Below are positions 44,768-54,212 of a stretch of 64,000 nt of DNA, in pieces; position 1 is the first letter of the stretch, and every line of letters starts with the position of its first letter. The translations under genes were made by a program, and so were the position numbers. A model generated the notes under the pieces. That model did no database searches. It saw only the letters and a list, made by a program, of their open reading frames with translations, and was not told the origin of the DNA. Source of the DNA: Companilactobacillus allii (GTDB lineage: Bacteria > Bacillota > Bacilli > Lactobacillales > Lactobacillaceae); the NCBI RefSeq assembly GCF_001971585.1, contig NZ_CP019323.1, positions 1,292,053 through 1,356,052 on the forward strand. The letters are read 5' to 3'.

Positions 44768-44812
44768 TAAAAAAACAAGCTGAGACTATTGAAGTCTCAG
44801 CTTGTTTTTTTC
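44768..44812. terminator. Bidirectional terminator after the DUF402 gene
   Basis: Perfect 14-bp stem AACAAGCTGAGACT/AGTCTCAGCTTGTT with A and T runs, between converging genes. Confidence 0.92.
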
Positions 44813-44837
44813 GAGTTTTTCGTATGTGGCAGTTAAA

Positions 44838-45599
44838 TTATTGATTTATTTTATCATTTTCTTCATCTAGTGAGATACCAGATAAGAATTCTTTGGTACG
44901 TGGAGTTGGATTACCGAAGAATTCCTTTGTGGAACCATCGTAGATCTTGTTTCCATCCTCGATAAAGACGATCTTATCAGATACCAATCTAGCAAATTCC
45001 ATATTATGTGTAACGATGACCATTGATTGTCCTTGTTGGCATAACTTCTCTAGGATACGAAGAACTTGAGTTTCAAGTTCCGGATCAAGAGCACTAGTTG
45101 GTTCGTCCAAAAGGATATATTCAGGGTTCATAGCAAGTGCACGACAGATGGAGATACGTTGTTGTTGACCACCTGAAAGTTGACTCGGATAACGATCCTC
45201 TAACCCGGCTAGTCCAACTTCTTTGATGAGACTCTTGGCAAGTGTCTGTGCATCTTCTTTTGAACGTTTTAAAACAGTGATAGGTGCAGTTGTAATGTTG
45301 TCAATTACAGTTAGGTTAGGGAACAAGTTCCAGTTTTGGAACACCATACTTGTTTTACGTCGTAAGTCAAAACTATCCTTTTTGGAAATCGGCCTGGAGT
45401 AGTCGATTGATAGGTCAGGAAAACTAACGGTGCCACTTTCTGGTCTAACCAACATATCAAGAGATCTCAACAATGTCGATTTACCTGAACCAGAAGGTCC
45501 TAAGATAACTGTTGTTTTACCATCAGGGAAGTCAACCGAGATATCATTCAAGACGGTCTTGCCTTCGTATTGTTTATTGATGTGTTTTGCTGAAAGCAT
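44838..45599 (-). CDS. Polar amino acid ABC transporter ATPase
   Basis: A 253-residue ATPase with Walker A GPSGSGKST (about 34-42), signature LSGGQQQRISICRAL and Walker B YILLDEPTSALDPE, followed by THNMEFA. It is of the GlnQ/polar amino acid branch. Its start overlaps the permease stop. As last gene of the metA-cysK operon it probably imports cystine, cysteine or methionine-related solutes. Confidence 0.9.
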   Translation of the reverse strand: MLSAKHINKQYEGKTVLNDISVDFPDGKTTVILGPSGSGKSTLLRSLDMLVRPESGTVSFPDLSIDYSRPISKKDSFDLRRKTSMVFQNWNLFPNLTVIDNITTAPITVLKRSKEDAQTLAKSLIKEVGLAGLEDRYPSQLSGGQQQRISICRALAMNPEYILLDEPTSALDPELETQVLRILEKLCQQGQSMVIVTHNMEFARLVSDKIVFIEDGNKIYDGSTKEFFGNPTPRTKEFLSGISLDEENDKINQ

Positions 45600-46294
45600 T
45601 AGTTTTGACCTCCCTTAACATATTTTGATGTACGACGTTCTAAGTAGTGTTGTAACCAACTTAGAAGTGAGCAGACGATAGCGTATAGTGCTGCTGCTAG
45701 TGTGTACATCAATAATGGTTGGTAGTTTTTGGCGGTTATTTGTTGGCTGACTTGGAACATTTCTAGGATAGTGATCGAACTGGCCAATGATGTATCTTTT
45801 ACTAAACCAATAAATGAATTGGATAGTGGTGGTAGAGCAATTCGAACTGCTTGTGGAAGAACAATCTTCATCAAAGTTTGACGAGTAGTAAAGTTCAACG
45901 TATATGCCGCATCCCATTGATCTTGTGGTACAGATAACAAGGCAGAACGGATAGTCTCTGATGCATAGGCACCTGTGTTCAGTGAGAATCCAATAACAGC
46001 AGCGATAAAGGCTGGAAGTTGAATCCCCACACTAGGAAGTCCAAAGAAGATAATGAATAATTGGACTAGTAAAGGCGTAGAACGGAATAGCCAGACATAG
46101 AAGTTAGCTATTGCACGCAAGACTAGCCATGGGTATTTCAATGCCTTGTTTTCACTAGGTTGAATGAATTTGATCAGTGCTGTTAAAACGGCTAAGATCA
46201 ATCCAAATATGAATGATATTATGGCTAATGGAATGGTGAATTGAAGCATAGCTCCAATCATTTCCGGCAGTGATGAAATAATTATGTGCCACAT
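45599..46294 (-). CDS. Amino acid ABC transporter permease
   Basis: A 231-residue HisM/GlnP-type permease with about five membrane segments. The EAA loop QWDAAYTLNFTTRQTLMKIVLPQ has Gln where Glu is usual in EAA. It sits between the binding protein and ATPase genes of the same operon. Confidence 0.9.
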   Translation of the reverse strand: MWHIIISSLPEMIGAMLQFTIPLAIISFIFGLILAVLTALIKFIQPSENKALKYPWLVLRAIANFYVWLFRSTPLLVQLFIIFFGLPSVGIQLPAFIAAVIGFSLNTGAYASETIRSALLSVPQDQWDAAYTLNFTTRQTLMKIVLPQAVRIALPPLSNSFIGLVKDTSLASSITILEMFQVSQQITAKNYQPLLMYTLAAALYAIVCSLLSWLQHYLERRTSKYVKGGQN

Positions 46295-46322
46295 GAAACG
46301 AAACCCCCTCGAAAGTTAAATA

Positions 46323-47108
46323 TTATTTTTTGGTGATATCTTCACCGAAGTACTTGATAGAAAGCTTCTTCATAGTTCCGTCTTTGTAAAGCTTCTTGAT
46401 AGCTTTGTTGACGTCATTACGTAGACCAGTTGATTTCTTGTTGTAAATTGGAGCAATCTTGGATGCAGCGATGTACTTAGATGAGATAACTTGGTACTTA
46501 AGATCAGTATTCTTGTGATCTTTCTTCCATGTTAAGAAAGCCTCTTTAGAGTTAACAGCAGCAACAACACGTCCTTGATCGATCATAGACATAGATGTTT
46601 GGAAGTCAGATGATGGAACGATGTCTGCACCGTACTTTTCAGCCTTATTGTAGTTATCAGTACCAGTACCTGCGGCAACTTTCTTGCCCTTAATATCGGT
46701 TATATTCTTGATATCAGTGTTATCTTTTTTCAAGATCAAAGCTGATCTTGAATAGATGTAAGGCGTTGAGAAAATATATTGTTTCTCACGTGACTTGTTC
46801 ATAGCAACATTATTGATGACAACATCAAATGTGTTTGAATTCAAACCAGCAATAAGTGAATCCCACTTAGTAGGAACAAACTTAACCTTTAATCCCATTT
46901 CTTTAGCAATATCTCTGGCAAAATCAACTTCAAACCCCTTAAGCTTACCATCTTCACGATATGAATATGGTGCATAAGTACCCTCAAGTCCGACAGTTAA
47001 TGTACCTTTTGTCTTGGTATTTGTTGCATCTTTGTTACTTGAGCATCCTGTAAGGATAAGTACCAATGCAGCAATAGTTGTTAAAAGTAAAACTAGACGT
47101 TTCTTCAT
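46323..47108 (-). CDS. Amino acid ABC substrate-binding lipoprotein, probably cystine-type
   Basis: A 261-residue family 3 binding protein. Signal peptide with lipobox LILTGC (Cys about residue 22). The mature start TLTVGLEGTYAPYSYREDGK and GFEVDFARDIAKEMG follow the family pattern. Context behind metA and cysK under a Cys-codon leader peptide points to cystine or a sulfur amino acid. The start is ATG 47108 with SD GGGGAG, not the upstream ATG 47126. Confidence 0.88.
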   Translation of the reverse strand: MKKRLVLLLTTIAALVLILTGCSSNKDATNTKTKGTLTVGLEGTYAPYSYREDGKLKGFEVDFARDIAKEMGLKVKFVPTKWDSLIAGLNSNTFDVVINNVAMNKSREKQYIFSTPYIYSRSALILKKDNTDIKNITDIKGKKVAAGTGTDNYNKAEKYGADIVPSSDFQTSMSMIDQGRVVAAVNSKEAFLTWKKDHKNTDLKYQVISSKYIAASKIAPIYNKKSTGLRNDVNKAIKKLYKDGTMKKLSIKYFGEDITKK

Positions 47109-47185
47109 ATTTAAAACTCTCCCCATAAAAAATTTACATTTCTTATTCTCTCATAACTTTACGTTTTATAAAAAAAATATAACTT

Positions 47186-48109
47186 TTAAAACTTAAATAA
47201 ATCTGTAGATAGATATCTTTCGCCGTTGTCTGGTGCGACTGTAACCACTTTCTTACCTTTACCAAGTTTTTTGGCGATTTGGATGGCTCCGTATATATTG
47301 GCTCCAGATGAAATACCAGGTAGGAATCCTTCTTTCTTGCTTACTTCTTGTGCTGTTTGAATAGCTTGATCACTAGTTACTTCGACAATATCTGAATATG
47401 AATCTTGGTCAAGAGTATCAGGAATCATACCAGCACTAATACCTTGAATCTTGTGTGGGCCAGTTTTACCTTCCTTTAATAGAGGGGATTCAGCGGCTTC
47501 TAGAGCGTAGATTGTTATATCTGGGTATTTCTTAGTTAATGCATGACTAACACCAGATAAGGTACCACCAGTACCGACACCGGCAACAAAGGCATCTATT
47601 GAGTCATCACCAAAAGCGTCAATGATCTCCTTACCAGTTGTTTTTTCATGAATAGCTGGATTAGCAGGGTTAGTAAATTGCATAGGTAGGAAGTATCCCT
47701 TTTCTTCTGCTAGATCTTTGGCACGTTTAATGGCACCACCCATTCCTTCACTTCCAGGTGTTAATACAAGTTTTGTACCGTAACCTTGCATAAGCTTACG
47801 ACGTTCAACACTCATTGTGTCTGGCATCATGATGATCAAGTGGTAACCCTTAGCAGCAGAAACTAATGAAAGACCGATCCCAGTATTTCCAGAAGTTGGT
47901 TCAACGATTGTATCTCCTGGTTTGATTTTGCCGGACTTTTCAGCGTCTTCGATCATTGCTAGTGCAATTCTATCTTTGATAGAGCTTCCAGGATTGAAGA
48001 ATTCCAACTTTACATATACGTCAGCGGCGTCATCTGGAACGACCTTGTTTAATTTAACGATTGGAGTATCTCCAATTAATTCAGTAATGTTATCGGCAAT
48101 TTTTGTCAT
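47186..48109 (-). CDS. cysK: Cysteine synthase / O-acetylserine sulfhydrylase family
   Basis: PLP fold-type II enzyme of 307 residues with PLP lysine in [14 protein letters not shown] (about residue 42), the substrate loop [10 protein letters not shown] and the glycine loop VGTGGTLSG. It makes cysteine from O-acetylserine and sulfide, or acts as a cystathionine beta-synthase-like enzyme; the two are hard to separate by eye. It lies 12 bp after metA. Confidence 0.93.
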   Translation of the reverse strand: MTKIADNITELIGDTPIVKLNKVVPDDAADVYVKLEFFNPGSSIKDRIALAMIEDAEKSGKIKPGDTIVEPTSGNTGIGLSLVSAAKGYHLIIMMPDTMSVERRKLMQGYGTKLVLTPGSEGMGGAIKRAKDLAEEKGYFLPMQFTNPANPAIHEKTTGKEIIDAFGDDSIDAFVAGVGTGGTLSGVSHALTKKYPDITIYALEAAESPLLKEGKTGPHKIQGISAGMIPDTLDQDSYSDIVEVTSDQAIQTAQEVSKKEGFLPGISSGANIYGAIQIAKKLGKGKKVVTVAPDNGERYLSTDLFKF

Positions 48110-48121
48110 AATTTTTTTCTC

Positions 48122-48919
48122 CTAAGATTTAATTAATTTGGTATCTTTTATACAATTCAACCAATTACTGAAGAATTGTATCTGTGTTTCTTTCCATGTG
48201 AACATGGGGTGTTTATCTATTGGTGAATAGTAATTCCTAGCCGGGAATGCATTGGGTACTTTTCCACTGGCTAATTCTCTTTTATATTCATCATCTAATC
48301 CGTTTTGTGGATATTCAAGATGTGAGAAGATGAATACTTGCGGTCGTATTTTGGATGTTACCAAAGTTAAGAGACCATTCTCACTTACTGCATTTATTTC
48401 TAGCGATGAATTATCTGCAATATCTTGATGATTCATCTCAGCATATCTTGCATGTGGGGCAGGGAACTCATTAGAAACATTGTGTAATAAATAAGTATCA
48501 TTGGTAATGTTGTTTTGATAAATACCAAAAGTCTTATGAGGCAAGATACTTTTTTTGATTTGATAAAAGTGATCCATTGCAGCCATAGCGCCCCAACAAA
48601 TATATAATTGTGGGATATTCAATTGATTTAGTTTGTCTAGTAATTCGTTGATCTCTTGAATATAGGTCACTTGTTCAAAATTCAATTTTTCAACGGGGCT
48701 ACCCGTTATGATGAATCCATCAAATTGACTGATTTCACTTAGATCCAGTGGTTTCATCGTTTCAGTGATTCGTGTATCTAAAACGCGGTCTACATAGCGA
48801 GTAGCTGAATAATAAAAAGTTAAGTCAACTGATTCATCTTTTAGAATGTGTTCGAAATTTTGATTGGTCGGGATCTTTTCTTGCATTAGATTCAAAATCC
48901 CAATTTTAACGTGTTCCAC
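48122..48919 (-). CDS. metA: Homoserine O-acyltransferase, MetA family
   Basis: A 265-residue MetA/HTS-family class I glutamine amidotransferase-like enzyme that acylates homoserine (or, in some LAB relatives, serine). It shows KIGILNLMQEKIPT at the N-terminus, the nucleophile Cys in LYICWGAMAA (about residue 130) and His-x-Glu in FSHLEYPQNGLDDEYKRE. It starts at GTG 48919 with SD AAAGGAG. First structural gene behind the Cys leader peptide and terminator. If it acylates serine, the pair with cysK forms a complete cysteine pathway. Confidence 0.88.
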   Translation of the reverse strand: MEHVKIGILNLMQEKIPTNQNFEHILKDESVDLTFYYSATRYVDRVLDTRITETMKPLDLSEISQFDGFIITGSPVEKLNFEQVTYIQEINELLDKLNQLNIPQLYICWGAMAAMDHFYQIKKSILPHKTFGIYQNNITNDTYLLHNVSNEFPAPHARYAEMNHQDIADNSSLEINAVSENGLLTLVTSKIRPQVFIFSHLEYPQNGLDDEYKRELASGKVPNAFPARNYYSPIDKHPMFTWKETQIQFFSNWLNCIKDTKLIKS

Positions 48920-48944
48920 AACAAACTCCTTTCTGGTAGTGGAT

Positions 48945-48979
48945 ATAAAAAAAGAGGGCTGACAATGTCAGCCCTCTTT
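48945..48979 (-). terminator. Attenuator terminator upstream of metA
   Basis: Perfect 13-bp stem AAAGAGGGCTGAC/GTCAGCCCTCTTT with a 3-nt loop and a following T run on the minus strand. It lies between the leader peptide stop (49006) and the metA GTG (48919). Confidence 0.92.
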
Positions 48980-49005
48980 GAAATTATAGTTTTCACTACG
49001 TGTTA

Positions 49006-49104
49006 TCAATTGAGTGGTATTAGACATGTCGAAAAAGTATAGTAATTTTGCATTACTACACAACAACATGCTTGCATTTGTTTTACATTGTTAAGATTCA
49101 TCAT
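49006..49104 (-). CDS. Cysteine leader peptide of the metA-cysK-ABC operon
   Basis: A 32-residue ORF on the minus strand, too short for normal gene calls. It reads MMNLNNVKQMQACCCVVMQN, then YYTFSTCLIPLN. Three consecutive UGU codons encode Cys13-15, with a fourth Cys at 27. It has an ideal SD GGAGGT 7 nt before the ATG. A hairpin GTAGTAAT/ATTACTAT begins right after the Cys run, and a strong terminator follows before metA. This is the layout of ribosome-mediated transcription attenuation: stalling when Cys-tRNA is scarce would favour readthrough. Regulation is inferred from layout; no antiterminator fold was computed. Confidence 0.82.
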   Translation of the reverse strand: MMNLNNVKQMQACCCVVMQNYYTFSTCLIPLN

Positions 49105-49167
49105 GTCAACTACCTCCATCAATTAAGTTGTCTCAAGCCTATTATTAATTTTTAAATAAGTCAAGAA

Positions 49168-49632
49168 TTATTTATTCTTTTTCTCAGTGTAGATCGACAA
49201 AGTCTCAAATTCTAAGTAAGAGGCTAATGTCAACGAAACCATCAATACCAATACTAACCAGCCTAGAGTTGTGCCCATTATTTGTTGAAGCGTGAGGACT
49301 TTTGCTACTATGTAAATACTTGCTAGTGACAAGAAGAAATCAAAGACAAGATTTAGTCCGATGACGACTTTACTTCGCTCTAGAATAAAAAAGTTTATTA
49401 AGCTTTTTAGAGATTTGCGGTTGGCGCTACGATACATTATCAGTACTGGACGTTGTGCAATTACTTTTACAGCAAACATCCCAAGTGACCCAACAATTCC
49501 ACCGACCAAAACACGCCAAGTCAACGCGTGTAAGACTAAGGCGTTATATGAGACACCAACTACTAGTAGACAAATAATGTATGGAATGATAAAAAACAGG
49601 ATATAAATAATGGTGATTTTTTTATTCGACAT
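49168..49632 (-). CDS. Small integral membrane protein of unknown function
   Basis: A 154-residue protein with four hydrophobic segments (about 5-25, 35-57, 90-110 and 120-142) separated by a basic loop (MYRSANRKSLKSL). I do not recognise a family. The start is ATG 49632 with SD AGGGAG. It lies upstream of the Cys leader on the same strand and divergent from the CorC-like gene. Whether it joins the metA transcript is unclear. Confidence 0.65.
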   Translation of the reverse strand: MSNKKITIIYILFFIIPYIICLLVVGVSYNALVLHALTWRVLVGGIVGSLGMFAVKVIAQRPVLIMYRSANRKSLKSLINFFILERSKVVIGLNLVFDFFLSLASIYIVAKVLTLQQIMGTTLGWLVLVLMVSLTLASYLEFETLSIYTEKKNK

Positions 49633-49769
49633 TTTAAAAAACTCCCTAATGTGCAATTAATACTATTCTATCATGAAAAACCTTTATTGTTGAAAGCAAT
49701 AACACCTGCTATAATGTTTTTGTCTATTTAATTTTACAATTTTACATATGAAAGAGAGTGAAAGATTCG

Positions 49770-51122
49770 ATGAGTGATGACCCGACCGGAGCGACGCTGA
49801 CTGGACAGCTGATTTTGATAGTAGTGCTTACGTTCCTTAATGCTTTTTTTGCCGCAGGTGAAATGGCAATTGTTTCTGTTAATAAAACTTCCGTTGAGGA
49901 AAAGGCAAAGGATGGTAATCGCAAAGCTATTAAGATATTGCAAGCGATTAATCATCCCAATAATTTCCTATCAACGATACAAGTAGCAATTACTTTGGCT
50001 GGATTCCTATCATCAGCTAGTGCGGCTACAAGTTTGACTGGTGTTATGGAAGGATTAATTGGTAAATTTCCTGGTAGTAGAGAATTATCTATCGTTATAA
50101 TAACGATTATTCTATCATACTTCACATTGGTATTAGGAGAGCTTTACCCCAAGCGTATAGCGTTACATAGCCCATATAAAGTGGCTAGTGCAACTGAACC
50201 GGTAGTTTCCATTTTTGGGAAGATTTTAAAACCATTTGTTTGGTTATTGACTAAGTCAATTGATCTACTTATGAAAATCACACCGATTGATTTTAGTAAA
50301 AAAGACGATAAGGTCACTCGTAATGAAATGATGGCGACGATTCAAAAGTCTCGCCAGAGTGGAACAATTAATTCGGACGAGTATCAAATGCTTCAAGGAA
50401 TCATTCGATTTGGTGATACAACCATTCGTGAGATCATGGTCCCAAGAATCGATACTTTTATGATTGATATCAATGATCCTATAGATAAGAATATTGATGC
50501 CATTTTGAGTCAACCATTTTCAAGGATCCCCGTTTATGGTGGTGACAAGGATACTATTATAGGTATCGTTCATATCAAGAACTTGCTCAAAAAAGCTCGT
50601 GAATCTGGTTTTGAAAATATTACTTTGAAAGAAATTATGACAGAACCGCTCTTTGTTCAAGAATCAACTAATATTGATTCAGTTCTAATTAAAATGCGTT
50701 CTACACAAACACAAATCGCCATGGTAGTTGATGAATATGGTGGTATTGTTGGTCTTGCAACAATTGAAGACTTGATCGAGGAAATTGTCGGTGAAATCGA
50801 TGATGAGTATGATGAAGTTACGACTAATTATCGTCGTCTTAGTTCTAATAAGTACTCAGTTATTGGTCGTTTTTCACTGGAAGACTTCAATGATCTGTTT
50901 AATGAAGACCTTGAAGCAGAAGATGTCGATACCATTGCCGGATATTTGATCGCCAATATCGGTGAGATTCCAGATGAGAATCATCCTAAGTCTTTCACAC
51001 TAGAAGATGGATTGATCCTTACTTCGGATGAAATGAATGGATCTCGTATTGAGAAGGTATTAGTAACACTTCCTGATTCAAAAACGAAATCTGTAATGGC
51101 TAATACATTTAGAAATAAATAA
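49770..51122 (+). CDS. HlyC/CorC family transporter (DUF21-CBS-CorC_HlyC)
   Basis: A 450-residue membrane protein. The N-terminal DUF21/CNNM region has three to four helices (about 10-185). A CBS pair at about 210-330 includes MVPRIDTFMID and MVVDEYGGIVGLATIEDLIEEIVGEI (two blocks). A CorC_HlyC domain lies at the C-terminus. Relatives are implicated in Mg2+ or Co2+ efflux, despite the hemolysin name. I start it at ATG 49770. Confidence 0.9.
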   Translation: MSDDPTGATLTGQLILIVVLTFLNAFFAAGEMAIVSVNKTSVEEKAKDGNRKAIKILQAINHPNNFLSTIQVAITLAGFLSSASAATSLTGVMEGLIGKFPGSRELSIVIITIILSYFTLVLGELYPKRIALHSPYKVASATEPVVSIFGKILKPFVWLLTKSIDLLMKITPIDFSKKDDKVTRNEMMATIQKSRQSGTINSDEYQMLQGIIRFGDTTIREIMVPRIDTFMIDINDPIDKNIDAILSQPFSRIPVYGGDKDTIIGIVHIKNLLKKARESGFENITLKEIMTEPLFVQESTNIDSVLIKMRSTQTQIAMVVDEYGGIVGLATIEDLIEEIVGEIDDEYDEVTTNYRRLSSNKYSVIGRFSLEDFNDLFNEDLEAEDVDTIAGYLIANIGEIPDENHPKSFTLEDGLILTSDEMNGSRIEKVLVTLPDSKTKSVMANTFRNK

Positions 51123-51124
51123 TG

Positions 51125-51151
51125 AGAAGGCGAAAGTTATCGCCTTCTTTT
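51125..51151 (+). terminator. Terminator between the CorC-like gene and prfC
   Basis: Stem AGAAGGCGA/TCGCCTTCT with a 6-nt loop, followed by TTTTA. Confidence 0.85.
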
Positions 51152-51181
51152 ACTGTGATAATACAAAAATAGGAGTTAAAT

Positions 51182-52759
51182 ATGGATCAAAAACAATTAA
51201 ATAATGAAGTAAAAAAGCGTCGAACCTTTGCAATTATTTCTCACCCGGATGCTGGTAAAACAACCATCACTGAACAAATGTTGTATTTTGGTGGAGTTAT
51301 TCGTTCAGCTGGTACAGTTAAAGCTAAGAAGTCTGGTCAGTTTGCCACAAGTGATTGGATGGAAATTGAAAAGAAGCGTGGGATCTCAGTAACTAGTTCA
51401 GTTATGCAATTCCATTACCGTGACAAGGATGTCAATATCCTTGATACTCCAGGACATGAGGATTTCTCAGAAGATACTTATCGTACCTTGATGGCTGTTG
51501 ATGCTGCCGTCATGGTTATTGATTCCGCAAAGGGTATTGAACCACAAACTAAGAAGTTATTTAAAGTTGTTAAAAAACGTGGTATTCCTATCTTCACATT
51601 CATGAATAAGTTGGATCGTGATGGTCGTGACCCACTTGACTTAATTGCTGAATTGGAAGATTTACTTAACATTGAAGGCTGTGCTATGAATTGGCCTATC
51701 GGTATGGGTAAGGAATTAAAGGGACTTTATGATATTACAAATAATCGTGTTGAATTGTATCGTAAAGAAGGCGATGACAGATACTTGCCATTGGATGAAA
51801 ACAACAAATTACCTGCTGGTAATGATCTTGAAGGTGAAGGTGTCTACGACCAAGCTGTTGGGGAAGTAGATTTGATAAAAGAAGCAGGTAATACTTTTGA
51901 CATCAAAAAGATTCAAGCTGGTAACCAAACACCTGTGTTCTTTGGTTCAGCTTTAACTAACTTTGGAGTACAAACATTCTTGGATTCATTCCTTGATATG
52001 GCACCAGCTCCTGGCGAACATAAAATGCAAAATAGTGACGATATCGTAAAACCTGATGATACAGAATTCTCAGCTTTTGTATTCAAGATTCAAGCTAATA
52101 TGAATCCAAATCATCGTGATAGAATTGCTTTTGTTAGAATTTGTTCCGGCGAATTTGAAAAGGGGATAGACGTCACCCTTCAAAGAACTGGGAAAGTCAT
52201 GCGTTTGAATAATGCGACTGAATTCATGTCCGACCAAAGAGAACAAGTTAAATCAGCCGTTGCCGGTGATATTGTTGGTTTGTATGATACCGGTAATTTC
52301 CAAATTGGCGATACTATATATACAGGTAAGAAGGAAGTACAGTTTGAAGACTTACCACAATTTACACCTGAAATGTTCATGCAAGTTCAAGCTAAAAATG
52401 TCATGAAACAAAAGTCATTCCACAAAGGAATGCAACAACTAGTCCAAGAAGGAGCCGTTCAATTGTATAGAACATATACAACAAATGACTACATATTAGG
52501 TGCAGTTGGTCAACTTCAATTTGAAGTTTTCCAATTCCGTATGAAGAACGAATATAACTGTGACGTAGTAATGAATCCAATCGGATCAAGAACAGCAAGA
52601 TGGATCGACCCAGAACAATTAGATCCAGCAATGTCCTCAACAAGAAATATGTTAGTTAAGGATATGGAAGACCAACCATTGTTCTTGTTTGAGAATAGAT
52701 TCGCCGAAAATTGGTTTGTTAATAAGTATCCAGATGTTAAATTGAGCTCTAAGCTATAG
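51182..52759 (+). CDS. prfC: Peptide chain release factor 3
   Basis: A 525-residue GTPase that recycles RF1/RF2. G motifs: [13 protein letters not shown] (about 20-32), [11 protein letters not shown] (about 83-93) and [11 protein letters not shown] (about 140-150). Domain order and length are those of RF3. It is followed within 5 nt by repeat R4. Confidence 0.95.
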   Translation: MDQKQLNNEVKKRRTFAIISHPDAGKTTITEQMLYFGGVIRSAGTVKAKKSGQFATSDWMEIEKKRGISVTSSVMQFHYRDKDVNILDTPGHEDFSEDTYRTLMAVDAAVMVIDSAKGIEPQTKKLFKVVKKRGIPIFTFMNKLDRDGRDPLDLIAELEDLLNIEGCAMNWPIGMGKELKGLYDITNNRVELYRKEGDDRYLPLDENNKLPAGNDLEGEGVYDQAVGEVDLIKEAGNTFDIKKIQAGNQTPVFFGSALTNFGVQTFLDSFLDMAPAPGEHKMQNSDDIVKPDDTEFSAFVFKIQANMNPNHRDRIAFVRICSGEFEKGIDVTLQRTGKVMRLNNATEFMSDQREQVKSAVAGDIVGLYDTGNFQIGDTIYTGKKEVQFEDLPQFTPEMFMQVQAKNVMKQKSFHKGMQQLVQEGAVQLYRTYTTNDYILGAVGQLQFEVFQFRMKNEYNCDVVMNPIGSRTARWIDPEQLDPAMSSTRNMLVKDMEDQPLFLFENRFAENWFVNKYPDVKLSSKL

Positions 52760-52763
52760 AGCC

Positions 52764-52880
52764 AGAGCGATACAAAACACGGGAATTTCCGAGCATTAAC
52801 GTAAATTATCCTGACATTCACAAAGTGAATATCAGGATAATTTTTGTTAAGCGGAAGAAATTGTGTTTTGTATCGCGTTT
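52764..52880 (+). repeat. Structured hairpin repeat, subfamily 1, copy R4
   Basis: Outer arms GCGATACAAAACAC/GTGTTTTGTATCGC pair perfectly over 14 bp. Loop halves GGAATTTCCGAGCATTAAC and GTTAAGCGGAAGAAATT. Inner hairpin ATTATCCTGACATTCAC/GTGAATATCAGGATAAT, followed by TTTTTG. Confidence 0.9.
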
Positions 52881-52942
52881 CAGCAAGTTTGAGGATAAAA
52901 AAGAAAAGCACAAATCCTTTTAACTAGAAAAAAGTAAGAAGA

Positions 52943-53015
52943 GAAGAAATTGTGTTTTGAATCGCGTTTGGAGTAAGTTTGAGGACAGAAGATAAGAAAT
53001 TGTGTTTTGTATCGC
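52943..53015 (+). repeat. Two extra 3' arms of repeat R4
   Basis: GAAATTGTGTTTTGAATCGC (52946) and GAAATTGTGTTTTGTATCGC (52996) repeat the R4 3' arm. They come 89 and then 50 bp after the previous copy, and have no 5' half. The rest of the gap to 53126 is AT-rich with the acylase promoter presumably inside. Confidence 0.85.
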
Positions 53016-53126
53016 AAACAACAATCTAGTCATAATTTACATTATGTAAATTAAATTAAACAATAAATAGTGATATTCTTTACTGTAATTGACCAAGTAC
53101 CTTGATGGTCTAACTGGAGGCTCACT

Positions 53127-54128
53127 ATGTGTACAGGAATTAGTTATGAATCAACCGATAATCAGGAATTCTTCGGAAGAACTCAAGAATACAATTTGGA
53201 GTATGACTATGTGCTTGCACAATTTCCACGTGATTACGTTGTCGATATAAGTGCAAGTAAGTGGAAAACGAAGTATTCCGTGATCGGAGTATCAGCTAGA
53301 ATCGATCATCAGCTTATGCCGACTGTTTTGGATGGATTAAACGAGTTTGGGTTGGCATGTTCAACACAGTATTTTGCCGAAGATAACATCTACAACACAA
53401 TGGATGAGATAATTGAGGAAGGTAAGAGTCCGGTATATGCCGAACAATTCATTTTTTATATTCTATCTATGTGTAAAGATATTGACGATGTTAAACAAAT
53501 ATTGAAGAGCGTTGCCATACCAAATAGTTCCATTGTTCAAAAGACTGGCTTACCTCAGCACTTTTTCATCAAAGATGGTAGTGGTAGAAGTATTGTTGTC
53601 GAACCATCAATTGCTGCTGAATTTGGCTTTAACGTTTACGAGAACAAAATAGGAGTTATGACTAATAGCCCATCATTTGACTGGCAAGTAACGAATTTGA
53701 AGAATTATACTGGTTTAACAACAAAATTTCAAAATGATCTACAATTGAATAACACCACGATCAAATCCCTAGGTAAAAGTTCAGGATTGATTGGATTACC
53801 GGGTGATTACACAGCTCCATCTAGATTTGTTAAGGCCACAACTTTGTTGAATTTTTCTGAAAAAACAGATAGTAATAATTCTATTAATCTAGGATTTCAT
53901 ATTCTTTCAATGTCTGATATCCCAAAGGGTGTTGTGATATGTGCAGATGGAACTTCTGAATATACGCAATACACATCTTTGTACAATCAGACCAAAAGAG
54001 AATTATATATCAAACTTTATGATAACTTGGACGTCCAAAAAATTACTTTTAGTGATGAGTATGCTAATAATAGTGAACCTAAGATATATGAACTTGTTAA
54101 AGAATCACACTATAAAGAATTGAAATAA
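53127..54128 (+). CDS. Choloylglycine hydrolase family (bile salt hydrolase / penicillin V acylase)
   Basis: A 333-residue Ntn hydrolase. After Met removal, Cys2 is the nucleophile (MCTGISYES). Arg18 lies in FFGRT, and Asn lies in MTNSPSFDWQ (about residue 175). Arg lies in GLPGDYTAPSRFVK (about 228). Position 21 is Glu where most BSHs have Asp. Bile salts or penicillin V/acyl-homoserine lactones are possible substrates and cannot be separated by eye. No signal peptide, as for intracellular BSH of lactobacilli. SD TGGAGG. Confidence 0.87.
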   Translation: MCTGISYESTDNQEFFGRTQEYNLEYDYVLAQFPRDYVVDISASKWKTKYSVIGVSARIDHQLMPTVLDGLNEFGLACSTQYFAEDNIYNTMDEIIEEGKSPVYAEQFIFYILSMCKDIDDVKQILKSVAIPNSSIVQKTGLPQHFFIKDGSGRSIVVEPSIAAEFGFNVYENKIGVMTNSPSFDWQVTNLKNYTGLTTKFQNDLQLNNTTIKSLGKSSGLIGLPGDYTAPSRFVKATTLLNFSEKTDSNNSINLGFHILSMSDIPKGVVICADGTSEYTQYTSLYNQTKRELYIKLYDNLDVQKITFSDEYANNSEPKIYELVKESHYKELK

Positions 54129-54131
54129 GAA

Positions 54132-54172
54132 AATGGCTCGATATTCAGATTTTTGAATATCGGGTCATTTTT
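54132..54172 (+). terminator. Terminator after the acylase gene
   Basis: Imperfect stem AATGGCTCGATATTCA/TGAATATCGGGTCATT with a T run, 3 bp after the stop. Confidence 0.85.
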
Positions 54173-54212
54173 GGTATTATATTAAGGTTGTTAATTACGA
54201 GGTGGTAGTTTT

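Noticed and set aside
52516-52911. Minus-strand frame across the prfC end and repeat R4
   Set aside because: It is antisense to prfC and repeat sequence, with no SD; its composition derives from the repeat.
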